From Acidobacteria bacterium 28-9 (lineage in GTDB: Bacteria > Acidobacteriota > Blastocatellia > Pyrinomonadales > Pyrinomonadaceae): a DNA stretch of 39,207 nucleotides. The translations under genes were made by a program, and so were the position numbers. Shown here piece after piece: positions 31,287 through 39,002 of this stretch (its first letter is position 1; each line of letters begins with the position of its first letter). A model generated the notes under the pieces. It was not told the DNA's origin, ran no database searches, and saw nothing but the letters and a program-made list of their open reading frames with translations. Location of the stretch: assembly GCA_002050355.1 (NCBI GenBank), contig MWYY01000038.1, positions 1 through 39,207 on the forward strand. The letters are read 5' to 3'.

Positions 31287-32125
31287 TAAATTTATACAAA
31301 TTAAAAACGTTGTTGCGATTTTAATTTTAGTTTTGTTATTGGCTTTTTCAGCTTTTAGCCAACCGCAAAAAGTAATCACTTCCTCTGAAAACGAAATCAA
31401 AGATGACATAAAGCTAAATGTTTGTAAAAACGAAGAGCGTCTCGAAGCGGTCAAAAAATTGTTTCAAAAAATGGGCGCGAAAGATACGGATTTAAAAATA
31501 GAAAAGATAAAAGACGTTGAAAACTTAGTTATTACAAAAAAAAGGCAAAACTGATGACATAGTTATTATCGGCGCTCATTACGATAAGACGAGCAGCGGT
31601 TGCGGAGCGATTGATAACTGGACGGGAATCGTGATAATTGCCAATCTTTACCGTACAATGAAAGATTTTAACACGAATAAAACATACGTTTTTGCCGCTT
31701 TTGGAAAGGAAGAACTCGGACTTCTCGGTTCGGACGAAATAGCGCGGTCGATTCCGAAAGAAAAGCGAATAAATTACTGCGCGATGGCTAATTTTGACAG
31801 TTTCGGTTTTACTTTTCCGCAGGTGATGAGAAACATCTCGGATTCCAAACTAACCAATTTGGCAAAGGAAGTTTCGAGCGAATTAAAAATTCCATTTAGC
31901 GACGCTTCAATCGAATTTACCAGCTCCGATTCAGAATCATTTCGGCGGCAAAAAATTCCGGCGGTTTCCATACACGGTCTTTCCGACAAATGGCGAGATT
32001 ATCTGCACGACTCGAACGACAAATTGGAAAACGTAAACACGCAAAGCGTTTACATCGGTTATCGTCACGCTTTAAATTATCTGGCGAAGATTGATGCGAG
32101 CGGTTGTAATGCGTTTAGAAAGTAA
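31285..32125 (+). pseudogene. M28-family metallopeptidase, frameshifted and lacking a normal start codon
   Basis: Two frames join into one exported M28 zinc aminopeptidase-like protein of about 279 residues. The pieces are a signal peptide (IKNVVAILILVLLLAFSAFSQ), then NVCKNEERLEAVKKLFQKMG, IVIIGAHYDKTSSG (metal His and Asp), GAIDNWTGI, FAAFGKEELGLLGS (catalytic Glu pair), FDSFGF and a C-terminal IPAVSIHGLSD. The break is one extra A in an eight-A run at 31536-31543. At the expected start the sequence reads ATT-AAA-TTT (31285) where ATG-AAA-TTT would be expected; the next usable start, TTG 31333, would remove most of the signal peptide. Frameshift by sequencing error, true decay, or slippage are all possible. 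Confidence 0.8.
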
Positions 32126-32143
32126 TTCGCTTTTGGAGAAGTT

Positions 32144-32184
32144 AAAAGGCGAAAAGTAAATAATTTCTCAACCTTTCGCCTTTA
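32144..32184. terminator. Hairpin between convergent genes
   Basis: Arms AAAGGCGAAA / TTTCGCCTTT enclose a loop of about 18 bases; the plus-strand tail is A/T-rich (TTTATGTTTATC). It lies between the M28 gene and the amidohydrolase pair, which converge here. Confidence 0.7.
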
Positions 32185-32187
32185 TGT

Positions 32188-33576
32188 TTATCTGACCGTT
32201 TCGCTCACAACTTGTCCGTTGATAATCGTTCCGGTGCAATGCGTTGTATATTCAAACGGGTCGCCGTCATACAATGCTAAATCTGCGTCTTTTCCTTTTT
32301 CAAGCGAGCCGATTCGACGATCGAGTCCGAGAATTTTTGCTGCGTCAATCGTGATTGTGGCGAGCGCGTCCCGCATGGATAAACCGTTTGCTGCTGCAAC
32401 TCCTGCTTCAAACAACACAACGCGTGTTTTTGGAACGTAAGTTTCATAACCGCTTTGCAGAGCGAATGAAATTCCCGCCCGTTTTAATTTCGAGGCGTTT
32501 TCCATACTCAAATTTTCGGTCTCGCCGCCCGCGCGATACATTGTCGGGTGAACGATAACGGGAAAGCCAGACGCTTTTATTTCGTCTAAAACAAGATGCG
32601 CTTCCGACGCGCCGTCGAGAACGATGCGGATATTAAATTCTTTGGCTAAACGAATCGCCGTCATAATATCCTGAGCGCGGTGCGCCGTCACGAGAAGCGG
32701 AATGCGACCACGCGCAACGTTTTGCATCATAGCTCCGCGCAAATCAGTTGTTGTTTGTGAAGATGAATTTTGATTGCCCTGGTTTTGATTGTTTTGCGTC
32801 GGCGGATTATTCAACATCGAATTCGGATTGCTGACATTCGGGCTGTTGTCGTTATTTGTCGGATTGTTTTCGGCGTTTCGATTGTTCACGTTATTTTGAT
32901 TAGTTCGATCTGGTTTCGCTCTATCGGCTTTGCGAACTGCCTCAAAGGCTTTTATCAGTTCGGCGCGAAGCATCGCGGCTTGTTTGGCGCGCGTTCCCGG
33001 AGATTTCCCGCCGCCTGCCAGCGAACTGTCGCCAAGTGTTACGGCAATCATCGCCAACGGAACGATTGCGGCTTCGTCGGCGGTTTTGCCGAAGGTTTTC
33101 ACAATCATCGTTTGACCGGAAACGAGCGCGGCGGGCGCGTGTCCGGTATGAACCGTCGTCACGCCGAAACTTCTGACCCATTCGATAAGTTTTTCTTCCG
33201 GGTTGTAAGCGTCTATGGCGCGAAGCTCAGGCTGCATCGGCGAAGACGTTTCAATTTGCATCTGCTCGTGCGGCTGATTCATATAACCGGCTAAACCGAT
33301 AACGCTGTGCGCGTCAATCAAACCGGGCGTAACGACTTTAGCGAAAATTACGCGGTAATTGCTCGGTATCTTTATTTGATTTGCCGTTCCGACAGCTTCG
33401 ATTTTACCTTTGTTCAACAAAACTACGCCGTTGCTGATTGGTTCGCCAGCCATTGTCCAAACCGTTTCGCTGCGCACGGCAATTTGCGCCGACGCAGTAA
33501 TCGATAGGCAGTGTGCGGCAAGCAGAAAAGCGAGTAAAAAATATAAATTTTGAATTTTGAGTTTTGAATTTTTCAT
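32188..33576 (-). CDS. Exported amidohydrolase-family protein, probably catalytically inactive
   Basis: ATG 33576 is supported by AGGAGG 10 bases upstream and overlaps the stop of the preceding gene by one base (TAATG). The 462 residues have a signal peptide (about 1-30), an amidohydrolase barrel resembling imidazolonepropionase-like exported hydrolases, and an Asn/Gln/Ser-rich linker (about 214-265). Key residues are missing: the HxH site reads D-A-H-S-V (88-92), so the second His is Val; the later HTHRH region of the neighbour is VTAHRA here; and the catalytic HTD is replaced by LQS-G-Y. The first residues (KNSKLKIQN) come from a TTCAAAACTCAAAATTC repeat. A structural partner for the active paralogue next door is an inference. 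Confidence 0.85.
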   Translation of the reverse strand: MKNSKLKIQNLYFLLAFLLAAHCLSITASAQIAVRSETVWTMAGEPISNGVVLLNKGKIEAVGTANQIKIPSNYRVIFAKVVTPGLIDAHSVIGLAGYMNQPHEQMQIETSSPMQPELRAIDAYNPEEKLIEWVRSFGVTTVHTGHAPAALVSGQTMIVKTFGKTADEAAIVPLAMIAVTLGDSSLAGGGKSPGTRAKQAAMLRAELIKAFEAVRKADRAKPDRTNQNNVNNRNAENNPTNNDNSPNVSNPNSMLNNPPTQNNQNQGNQNSSSQTTTDLRGAMMQNVARGRIPLLVTAHRAQDIMTAIRLAKEFNIRIVLDGASEAHLVLDEIKASGFPVIVHPTMYRAGGETENLSMENASKLKRAGISFALQSGYETYVPKTRVVLFEAGVAAANGLSMRDALATITIDAAKILGLDRRIGSLEKGKDADLALYDGDPFEYTTHCTGTIINGQVVSETVR

Positions 33577-34898
33577 TACTTCTCGCCTCCTAAATCGTCG
33601 TCGAAGCAATCAATATGAATAAATCTGTCGGTGCCGGCGCCGAAACCGCCCGTCGCCGTTAATAAATCTTTTGCGTCCGAGCGGTCAAAAACCTTTTTGC
33701 CTTCGACCCAGGTTTGTAAAACGTGTGTGTAAACGCTCAGCGGCTCGCCGGAAAGCACGATAAAATCGGCGTCTTTACCGACTTCGAGAGAACCAACCCG
33801 AGTTTGCAAATCAAGCATAATCGCGTTTGCCATCGTCATTGCGTATAAAGCTTTTTCCCGAGACATTCCAGCACGCACGGCGAGTCCGGCTGAGCGCAGG
33901 AAAAAGCGCGAATCGGTAATGTAATCGTCGGTGTGAAAACCGACCAGCGCACCTGATTTTTCGAGCGCCGCGCCGTTTTCAAATTTAATATCAACGGTTT
34001 CGAGCTTTCCGCCCGGGCTGTCAATTAAAATTATTGAAGAAGGAACTTTGGCTTTTGCAATTTCGTCGGCGACTTTCCACGCTTCGGAAACGTGGTGCAG
34101 AACAACCTTAAATCCGAATTCTTTTTGCAGACGCAAAACCGTCATAATATCGTCGTGACGGTGCGTGTGAAAATGAACGGTTCGTTTTCCGTCAAGCACT
34201 TCGACCAAAGCTTCCATCGCTAAATCACGAGCCGGCAATTTTGTCGCGTCTTTTCCGGCGCGGCGAATTTTATCTCGGTAATCCAGAGCTTTGACGAATT
34301 GTTCGCGGACGAGCGCTGCGGATTTTGAGCGGGTACCGGGAAAATTTCCACCGCCTGAACGAAGAGGGTTAGTACCGTTGGCGAATTTTATTCCGCCCGC
34401 GTAGTTTCCGGCTTTGTCGTAAATCAATAAATCTTCAACCGTGTTAGCGTCGTCGCGCAACTTTAAATAAAGCGTCTGACCGCTATTTAAATGACCCGAG
34501 CCGGGCATTACGTTAACGGTTGTGATTCCGCCCGACTGAGCGCGTTGAAGACTCGCGGCACGCGGATTTAACGAATCCAAAAGGCGAACGTCCGGTTGAA
34601 TCGGACTCGAACCGTCAGCGCCCGCGCCTTCGCCGATATGACTGTGCGAGTCAACTAAACCGGGAATAATCGTTTTGCCCTGAACGTCGAAAATTTGCAC
34701 GTCGGACGAAAGGCGTATAGTCCGCGCGTCGCCGACGGCGGTAATTTTTCCGTTCTGAATTATCAAAACACCGTTTTCAATCGGCTGTCCGACAATTGGA
34801 ATTATTCTCGCGCCGACAAAAGCAGTGGGTTTCTGTTGTCCAAAAGCGGAAACGCTGATTGCCAAAAAAATAAGAACACAAGAAATGCGATTTTTCAT
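33576..34898 (-). CDS. Exported amidohydrolase (imidazolonepropionase/prolidase-like)
   Basis: The 440 residues have a signal peptide (1-20, ending SAFG-Q) and a complete amidohydrolase metal site: His85 and His87 in VDSHSHIGEG, the HFHTHRHDD stretch (242-250), HHVSEAW (268-274) and catalytic Asp324 in GFHTDDYI. The closing segment is TRVGSLEVGKDADFIVLSGEPL. The substrate is unknown; relatives cleave cyclic amides or C-terminal prolyl dipeptides. AAGGAAAAA precedes the ATG. It is translationally coupled to the paralogous gene downstream, which has lost its catalytic residues. Confidence 0.9.
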   Translation of the reverse strand: MKNRISCVLIFLAISVSAFGQQKPTAFVGARIIPIVGQPIENGVLIIQNGKITAVGDARTIRLSSDVQIFDVQGKTIIPGLVDSHSHIGEGAGADGSSPIQPDVRLLDSLNPRAASLQRAQSGGITTVNVMPGSGHLNSGQTLYLKLRDDANTVEDLLIYDKAGNYAGGIKFANGTNPLRSGGGNFPGTRSKSAALVREQFVKALDYRDKIRRAGKDATKLPARDLAMEALVEVLDGKRTVHFHTHRHDDIMTVLRLQKEFGFKVVLHHVSEAWKVADEIAKAKVPSSIILIDSPGGKLETVDIKFENGAALEKSGALVGFHTDDYITDSRFFLRSAGLAVRAGMSREKALYAMTMANAIMLDLQTRVGSLEVGKDADFIVLSGEPLSVYTHVLQTWVEGKKVFDRSDAKDLLTATGGFGAGTDRFIHIDCFDDDLGGEK

Positions 34899-35008
34899 TT
34901 TAATTTTTCCTTAAAACTGAATGAAAAAGAATTGTAACGAGTAAAGTGCATTGAAAATTTATCACTGTCAAGAAACCTTGTTCAATTTTATTATATGTAA
35001 AGTTTTTT

Positions 35009-35043
35009 AAAAGCGGCAAACGGTCTAATCTGCCGCTTTTTTA
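35009..35043. terminator. Bidirectional-looking terminator
   Basis: AAAAGCGGCA / TGCCGCTTTTTT pairs around a 12-base loop; T6 follows on the plus strand and T4 on the minus strand (with A/T-rich flank). The stop of the kinase remnant lies in the loop. The interval 34899-35008 holds only the leader of the amidohydrolase pair. Confidence 0.8.
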
Positions 35044-35371
35044 TTCGTCGGCAGAAATATCGAAAAAATCGTTCCGTTTGAATCGTTTCGAGAAACTTCG
35101 ATTTTTCCATGATGCGCCGTAATTATTCCGTAGCAAACGGCTAAACCTAATCCGGTACCGCTTCCGGCGGATTTGGTTGTATAAAACGGGTCAAAATTTT
35201 TTTCAAATCTCTTTCTTCGATTCCTTTTCCATCATCGGCTATCTCTATTCTGATTTCGCTTTTTTCGTTTGTTGTTTTGACAAAAAGCCTGCCGCCGTTT
35301 GACATCGCGTCGCGGGCGTTTAGAAATAAATTTAAGAAAACTTGCTCGAGCTGGTCTGCGTCTGCAAGAAG
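35025..35371 (-). pseudogene. Histidine kinase remnant (HATPase domain only), truncated and frameshifted
   Basis: The minus strand encodes a sensor-kinase ATPase domain: LLADADQLEQVFLNLFLNA with the N box NARDAM, then [10 protein letters not shown] (G1 box). After a frame change come [20 protein letters not shown] (F and G2 boxes) and [19 protein letters not shown]. The frame change is one missing T in a T-run (plus-strand AAAA near 35193). The gene is also cut at its 5' side: the HisKA/sensor part is absent and the sequence passes directly into the integrase fragment of the other strand at about 35350-35375. No response regulator is nearby. Confidence 0.85.
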
Positions 35372-35910
35372 CGTTGCGCCTGCGCGTGAAGGATTTGGAT
35401 TTTGGATTTCGGCAAATCGTTGTGCGCGACGGCAAGGGCGGCAAAGACCGTTTTACCGTGTTGCCGACAAAGTTGATTGAGCCGCTTCAAAAACAACTTT
35501 CGGCGGCGCAGAAATTATACGAGCAGGATTTGCGGCGCGGGCTTGGATGAGTGGAAATGCCGTTTGCTTTGGCGCAGAAATATCCGAATGCCGAAAAGGA
35601 ATGGGCTTGGTAATTTGTTTTTCCGTCAAAAAGTCTGAGCAAGAATCCGCGCAACGATAAAACAGGCAGACATCACTGGTCAGCTTCGACTCTGCAAAAG
35701 GCATTTAAGACGGCGCTCACCAAAAGCCGCATTCCCAAAAAAGCTAGTCCGCATACTCTTCGACATTCATTTGTCACGCATCTTCAAAACGGTCAAGATA
35801 TCCGAACGATTCAGGATTTGTTGGGACACAAAGAAATTTCAACCACAATGATTTACACGCACGTTTTGCAAAACAACCGGGTTGTCGTGCGGAGTCCGAT
35901 TGACGCTTAA
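35350..35910 (+). pseudogene. intI: Integron integrase (IntI) pseudogene, C-terminal half with two stop codons
   Basis: One continuous frame encodes AGLRLQEALRLRVKDLDF, RQIVVRDGKGGKDRFTVLP, LYEQDLRRGLG, stop, VEMPFALAQKYPNAEKEWAW, stop, [13 protein letters not shown], then [36 protein letters not shown] and VRSPIDA. The EQDL...FALAQKYPNA...W-x-W-x-F-V-F-P-S stretch is the extra segment that marks integron integrases among tyrosine recombinases. All five active-site residues are present (Arg in GLRLQE, His/Arg in HTLRH, His in GHKE, Tyr in MIYTH). The stops TGA (35548) and TAA (35611) stand where relatives have Arg and Gln, consistent with C-to-T changes of CGA and CAA. The N-terminal half is missing. 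Confidence 0.88.
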
Positions 35911-35920
35911 CCGATTCTCC

Positions 35921-38350
35921 TCAAGCCTTTTCAAGATTGGCAAATTTCTCAATGAGTTTCTTTTGTCCAAAACCGGGGAAGCTGACGGTGAGTTTTACGT
36001 TGTCGCCTGTGCCTTCGCGCCGCAGAACCAAACCTTTACCGTATTTGGCGTGGCGAACGTGCGAGCCGGGAACGAATGAATTCGGATTTGAGATTGCAGA
36101 TGGCGGATTCTTATTTTGCGATGATAACGCTCTTAATTTATCCATACCGGAAAGCGGTTTTGATTCTTCTTCCCGGCTGGCGAAAATTGACGACTGATTA
36201 CCGGTTGACGATTGCTGACCGTCGGTCTTTTTTTTGAAAAATTCCGCAATTGCTTCCGCGTTGTTGTAGGTTTTTCCGGTGTACAGATTTTTCGGTTTTT
36301 CAGAAATTGTTTCGCCGCTCAGAGCAGTTGCCGCGTGTTTGTTATTTTGTGTAGCGGAACTCCTGGCAAATGAAAGCCAGCTTGAGCCGCGCGATAAATC
36401 CTGTATCAAATCGAGCGGCAATTCGTTCAAAAACTGTGATGGTTCAGCCGTCATTTCCTCGCCGTAAACGCGGCGGCGCATCGAGTGAGTAACATATAAA
36501 ATTTTCTCGGCGCGCGTGATTGCCACATAAGCAAGACGGCGTTCTTCTTCGAGTTCCTTCGGTTCGTTGATGCTGCGCGAGTGCGGGAAAATCCCGTCTT
36601 CCAAACCGACAAGAAACACAATCGGAAACTCCAAACCTTTTGCCGAATGAACCGTCATCAAAGTAACCGTTGCATTGCGGTCGAATTTGTCCATATCCGA
36701 AGACAAAGCGGCGTGGTCTATAAAATCGCGCAAGCCGTATTCTTCCTGTTTGTCATAATCTACGGCAGCATTAACCAGTTCTTCCAGGTTTTCCAATCTT
36801 GTCGCCGATTCGTCCGAATTTTCTGAGCGCAGCATATTTGCGTAACCCGTATCTTCGATTGCTGCCATAACAACCTCGGTTACAGATTTATTGGTTTGCG
36901 AGCTTTCGCTTAGTTTGACCTGCAATTTTTCGATAACTTTTTTAAAGTTTCTTAACGCCTCCAAAGCCCGTGCCGTTATATTCAACGGCTGGTCGTATTT
37001 TTCGTCCGTAATAATCGCAAGCGCTTCCCAGTGCGAAACACCGAAATCTCTGGCACGAAAACTCAATTCGTCAAGCGTCGTTTTGCCGAGACCGCGCGTT
37101 GGCGTGTTGATGACGCGGAGCAGTGCGATATCGTCAAACGGATTTAAGACAAGTTTCAGATAAGCAATGACATCTTTGACTTCGGCGCGCTCGTAGAAAG
37201 AAAATCCGCCGACGATGTTGTAATCAATCCGCAGACGCCGAAAAGCGTCTTCAAACACGCGCGATTGCGCGTTCGTGCGGTAAAGAACGGCGATTCTGTC
37301 TTGCAGATTACGACGCTGATGTTCTTCGATTCGAGAAGCGACGAAACGCGCTTCATTGTCTGCGTCAAACGCTTGATAATAAAAAATCTTCTCGCCGCCG
37401 TCTTTTTTTGTCCAGAGTTTCTTTTCTTTGCGCCCTTCGTTATTGCTGATAATCGCGTCTGCGGCATCTAAAATAGTCTGCGTCGAACGGTAATTTTGTT
37501 CGAGCATTATGACTTTCGCATTCGGATAATGTTCTTCAAATGAAAGAATGTTTCCGATGTCAGCGCCACGGAAGCCGTAGATTGACTGCGCGTCGTCGCC
37601 GACAACGCAAATGTTCTGCTGCTTTTCCGTCAAGTATTGAATTAAAGCAAACTGTAAAGCGTTCGTATCTTGATATTCGTCAACCAGAATATATTTAAAT
37701 TTATTGTTATATTTGTCGCGGATTTCCTGAGACTTTCGCAGCAGCCGTACGGTTTTTATCAGCAAATCGTCAAAGTCGAGCGCATTGGCATTATTAAGGC
37801 GTTCTTCGTACATTTTGAAGACGCGGGCAATCGCAGCGCGTCTTTCGTCGGCATACTCAACTCTTGACGCATACATTTCATAATCTTCGCCGCGATTTTT
37901 CGAGGCGCTGATTTGGCTTTGCACAAGCCGCGCAGACAATTGTTTTTCGTCCAAACCGATGTCTTTGACACACGCTTTGATAACTTTTTGCTGGTCGCTC
38001 GTGTCGTAAATCGTAAAAGATTTCGTGTAGCCTTCCGAGAGATGTTCAATATCTTGCCGCAAAATTCTCACGCAGAGACTGTGAAATGTTGCAATCAGCG
38101 GCGCGCTTTGCAGTTTCTGACCTTGCAAAAAAGTATTGACGCGCTCGCGCATCTCGCCTGCTGCTTTGTTTGTAAACGTAACAGCCAGAATGTTAAAGGG
38201 CGGAACATTTTTTTCAGCGATGAGGTAGGTGATACGCAAAGTTATAACACGCGTTTTGCCCGAACCTGCGCCCGCTAAAATTAATAACGCACCTTCAGTT
38301 TGCTCGACGGCTTGGCGTTGCGGCGGATTGAGAGAAGATAAAATTTCCAT
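35921..38350 (-). CDS. pcrA: ATP-dependent 3'-5' DNA helicase PcrA/UvrD
   Basis: This SF1A helicase of nucleotide-excision and mismatch repair has 809 residues. Visible are the Q motif LNPPQRQAV (7-15), Walker A AGAGSGKT (26-33), VTFTNKAAGEM, FHSLCVRILR, Walker B VDEYQDTN (223-230), GDDAQSIYGFRGAD, LEQNYRST, LMTVHSAKGLEFP and VAITRAEKILYVTHS. The C-terminal tail has the PcrA-type domain HVRHAKYGKGLVLRREG, typically RNA-polymerase-interacting. The poorly conserved linker before it is long and contains a repeat-like Gln/Ser stretch. It is read with the isochorismatase gene upstream across a repeat spacer. The uvrD and pcrA names cannot be separated by sequence alone. Confidence 0.94.
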   Translation of the reverse strand: MEILSSLNPPQRQAVEQTEGALLILAGAGSGKTRVITLRITYLIAEKNVPPFNILAVTFTNKAAGEMRERVNTFLQGQKLQSAPLIATFHSLCVRILRQDIEHLSEGYTKSFTIYDTSDQQKVIKACVKDIGLDEKQLSARLVQSQISASKNRGEDYEMYASRVEYADERRAAIARVFKMYEERLNNANALDFDDLLIKTVRLLRKSQEIRDKYNNKFKYILVDEYQDTNALQFALIQYLTEKQQNICVVGDDAQSIYGFRGADIGNILSFEEHYPNAKVIMLEQNYRSTQTILDAADAIISNNEGRKEKKLWTKKDGGEKIFYYQAFDADNEARFVASRIEEHQRRNLQDRIAVLYRTNAQSRVFEDAFRRLRIDYNIVGGFSFYERAEVKDVIAYLKLVLNPFDDIALLRVINTPTRGLGKTTLDELSFRARDFGVSHWEALAIITDEKYDQPLNITARALEALRNFKKVIEKLQVKLSESSQTNKSVTEVVMAAIEDTGYANMLRSENSDESATRLENLEELVNAAVDYDKQEEYGLRDFIDHAALSSDMDKFDRNATVTLMTVHSAKGLEFPIVFLVGLEDGIFPHSRSINEPKELEEERRLAYVAITRAEKILYVTHSMRRRVYGEEMTAEPSQFLNELPLDLIQDLSRGSSWLSFARSSATQNNKHAATALSGETISEKPKNLYTGKTYNNAEAIAEFFKKKTDGQQSSTGNQSSIFASREEESKPLSGMDKLRALSSQNKNPPSAISNPNSFVPGSHVRHAKYGKGLVLRREGTGDNVKLTVSFPGFGQKKLIEKFANLEKA
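36187..36229 (-). repeat. GACGACTGATTACCGG-type repeat in the pcrA linker
   Basis: Units resembling GACTGATTACCGGTTGACG and GATTGCTGACCGTCGG occur in tandem and encode a Gln/Ser/Thr/Gly stretch of the C-terminal linker. The same word family forms the hairpin spacer at 16944-17010 and the one at 38356-38450. Confidence 0.4.
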
Positions 38351-38355
38351 AAAAA

Positions 38356-38450
38356 TGGTCAGTTGTCAGTTTTCAGCGGTCAGTTTTAAGTAGACAACGG
38401 TCAGGATAAAAATCTTGCTTTTGCTGACAACTGATAGCTGATCACCTGAT
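38356..38450. repeat. Imperfect inverted repeat of GTCAGTTGTCAG-type units upstream of pcrA
   Basis: Left-side copies (GGTCAGTTGTCAGTTTTCAG, GGTCAG) pair with right-side complements (CTGACAACTGATAGCTGATC). The element fills the spacer between the isochorismatase and pcrA genes, and its last bases provide the stop codon of the isochorismatase gene. Confidence 0.6.
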
Positions 38451-38999
38451 AAGATTTTGTATAGCCTTGAATTGTTCGTGTTTCGAGTCGCGCAAAAGTT
38501 CAAAAAGCGCCATTTCGACCGTTGAAGGAATGACGCCGCTTATCTGCATTTTCCGGAGTGCGGTTTCTTTGTCTTGCGTAAAGCGCGAGCCGACGCAATC
38601 GGTTAGAACGTGGACTTCAAAACCTTCGCTCAATAAATCATGCGCGGTTTGATTGACGCAAATGTGCGTTTCTAAACCGCACAAAACAATTTGAGAAGCG
38701 TTTGTCGCTCGAAGTTTTTCTATAAACGAGTTTGAGCCGCACGAGCTGAAGGCGGATTTTTCGACAAACTCAAATTCCGTTGGCAAGCTGAAAAGAATTT
38801 CTTCCGCCGTTCTGCCCAAACCTTTCGGGTATTGTTCGGTAACAATAATCGGCAAATTTAACGTTTGAAATCCGCGCACGGCAATAGAAGCGCGCGAAAC
38901 GATTTGCGCGAAATCGTTTATCGGGCTGCGAAAGGCTTCCTGCAAATCAACGACAACCAGCGCGGTTTTTTCTCTGTGTAAAACTTTCGGATGCGGCAT
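38442..38999 (-). CDS. Isochorismatase-family cysteine hydrolase
   Basis: The 185-residue soluble protein has the family triad Asp18 (VVVDLQ), Lys81 (VEKSAFS) and nucleophile Cys114 (GLETHICV). YPKGLGRTAEE and VLTDCVGSR segments are also present. Members hydrolyse isochorismate, nicotinamide or other amides; this one is closest in style to the YcaC/MhpE-less generic hydrolase group and the substrate cannot be named. The stop codon lies in repeat sequence. It precedes pcrA on the same strand by 91 bases. Confidence 0.9.
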   Translation of the reverse strand: MPHPKVLHREKTALVVVDLQEAFRSPINDFAQIVSRASIAVRGFQTLNLPIIVTEQYPKGLGRTAEEILFSLPTEFEFVEKSAFSSCGSNSFIEKLRATNASQIVLCGLETHICVNQTAHDLLSEGFEVHVLTDCVGSRFTQDKETALRKMQISGVIPSTVEMALFELLRDSKHEQFKAIQNLIR

Positions 39000-39002
39000 T
39001 AT

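Noticed and set aside
31092..31454. Longer 120-codon version of the minus-strand ORF beside the attC-like site
   Set aside because: Its first 56 codons run antisense to the M28 peptidase signal peptide and domain; the ATG at 31286 gives the plausible protein.
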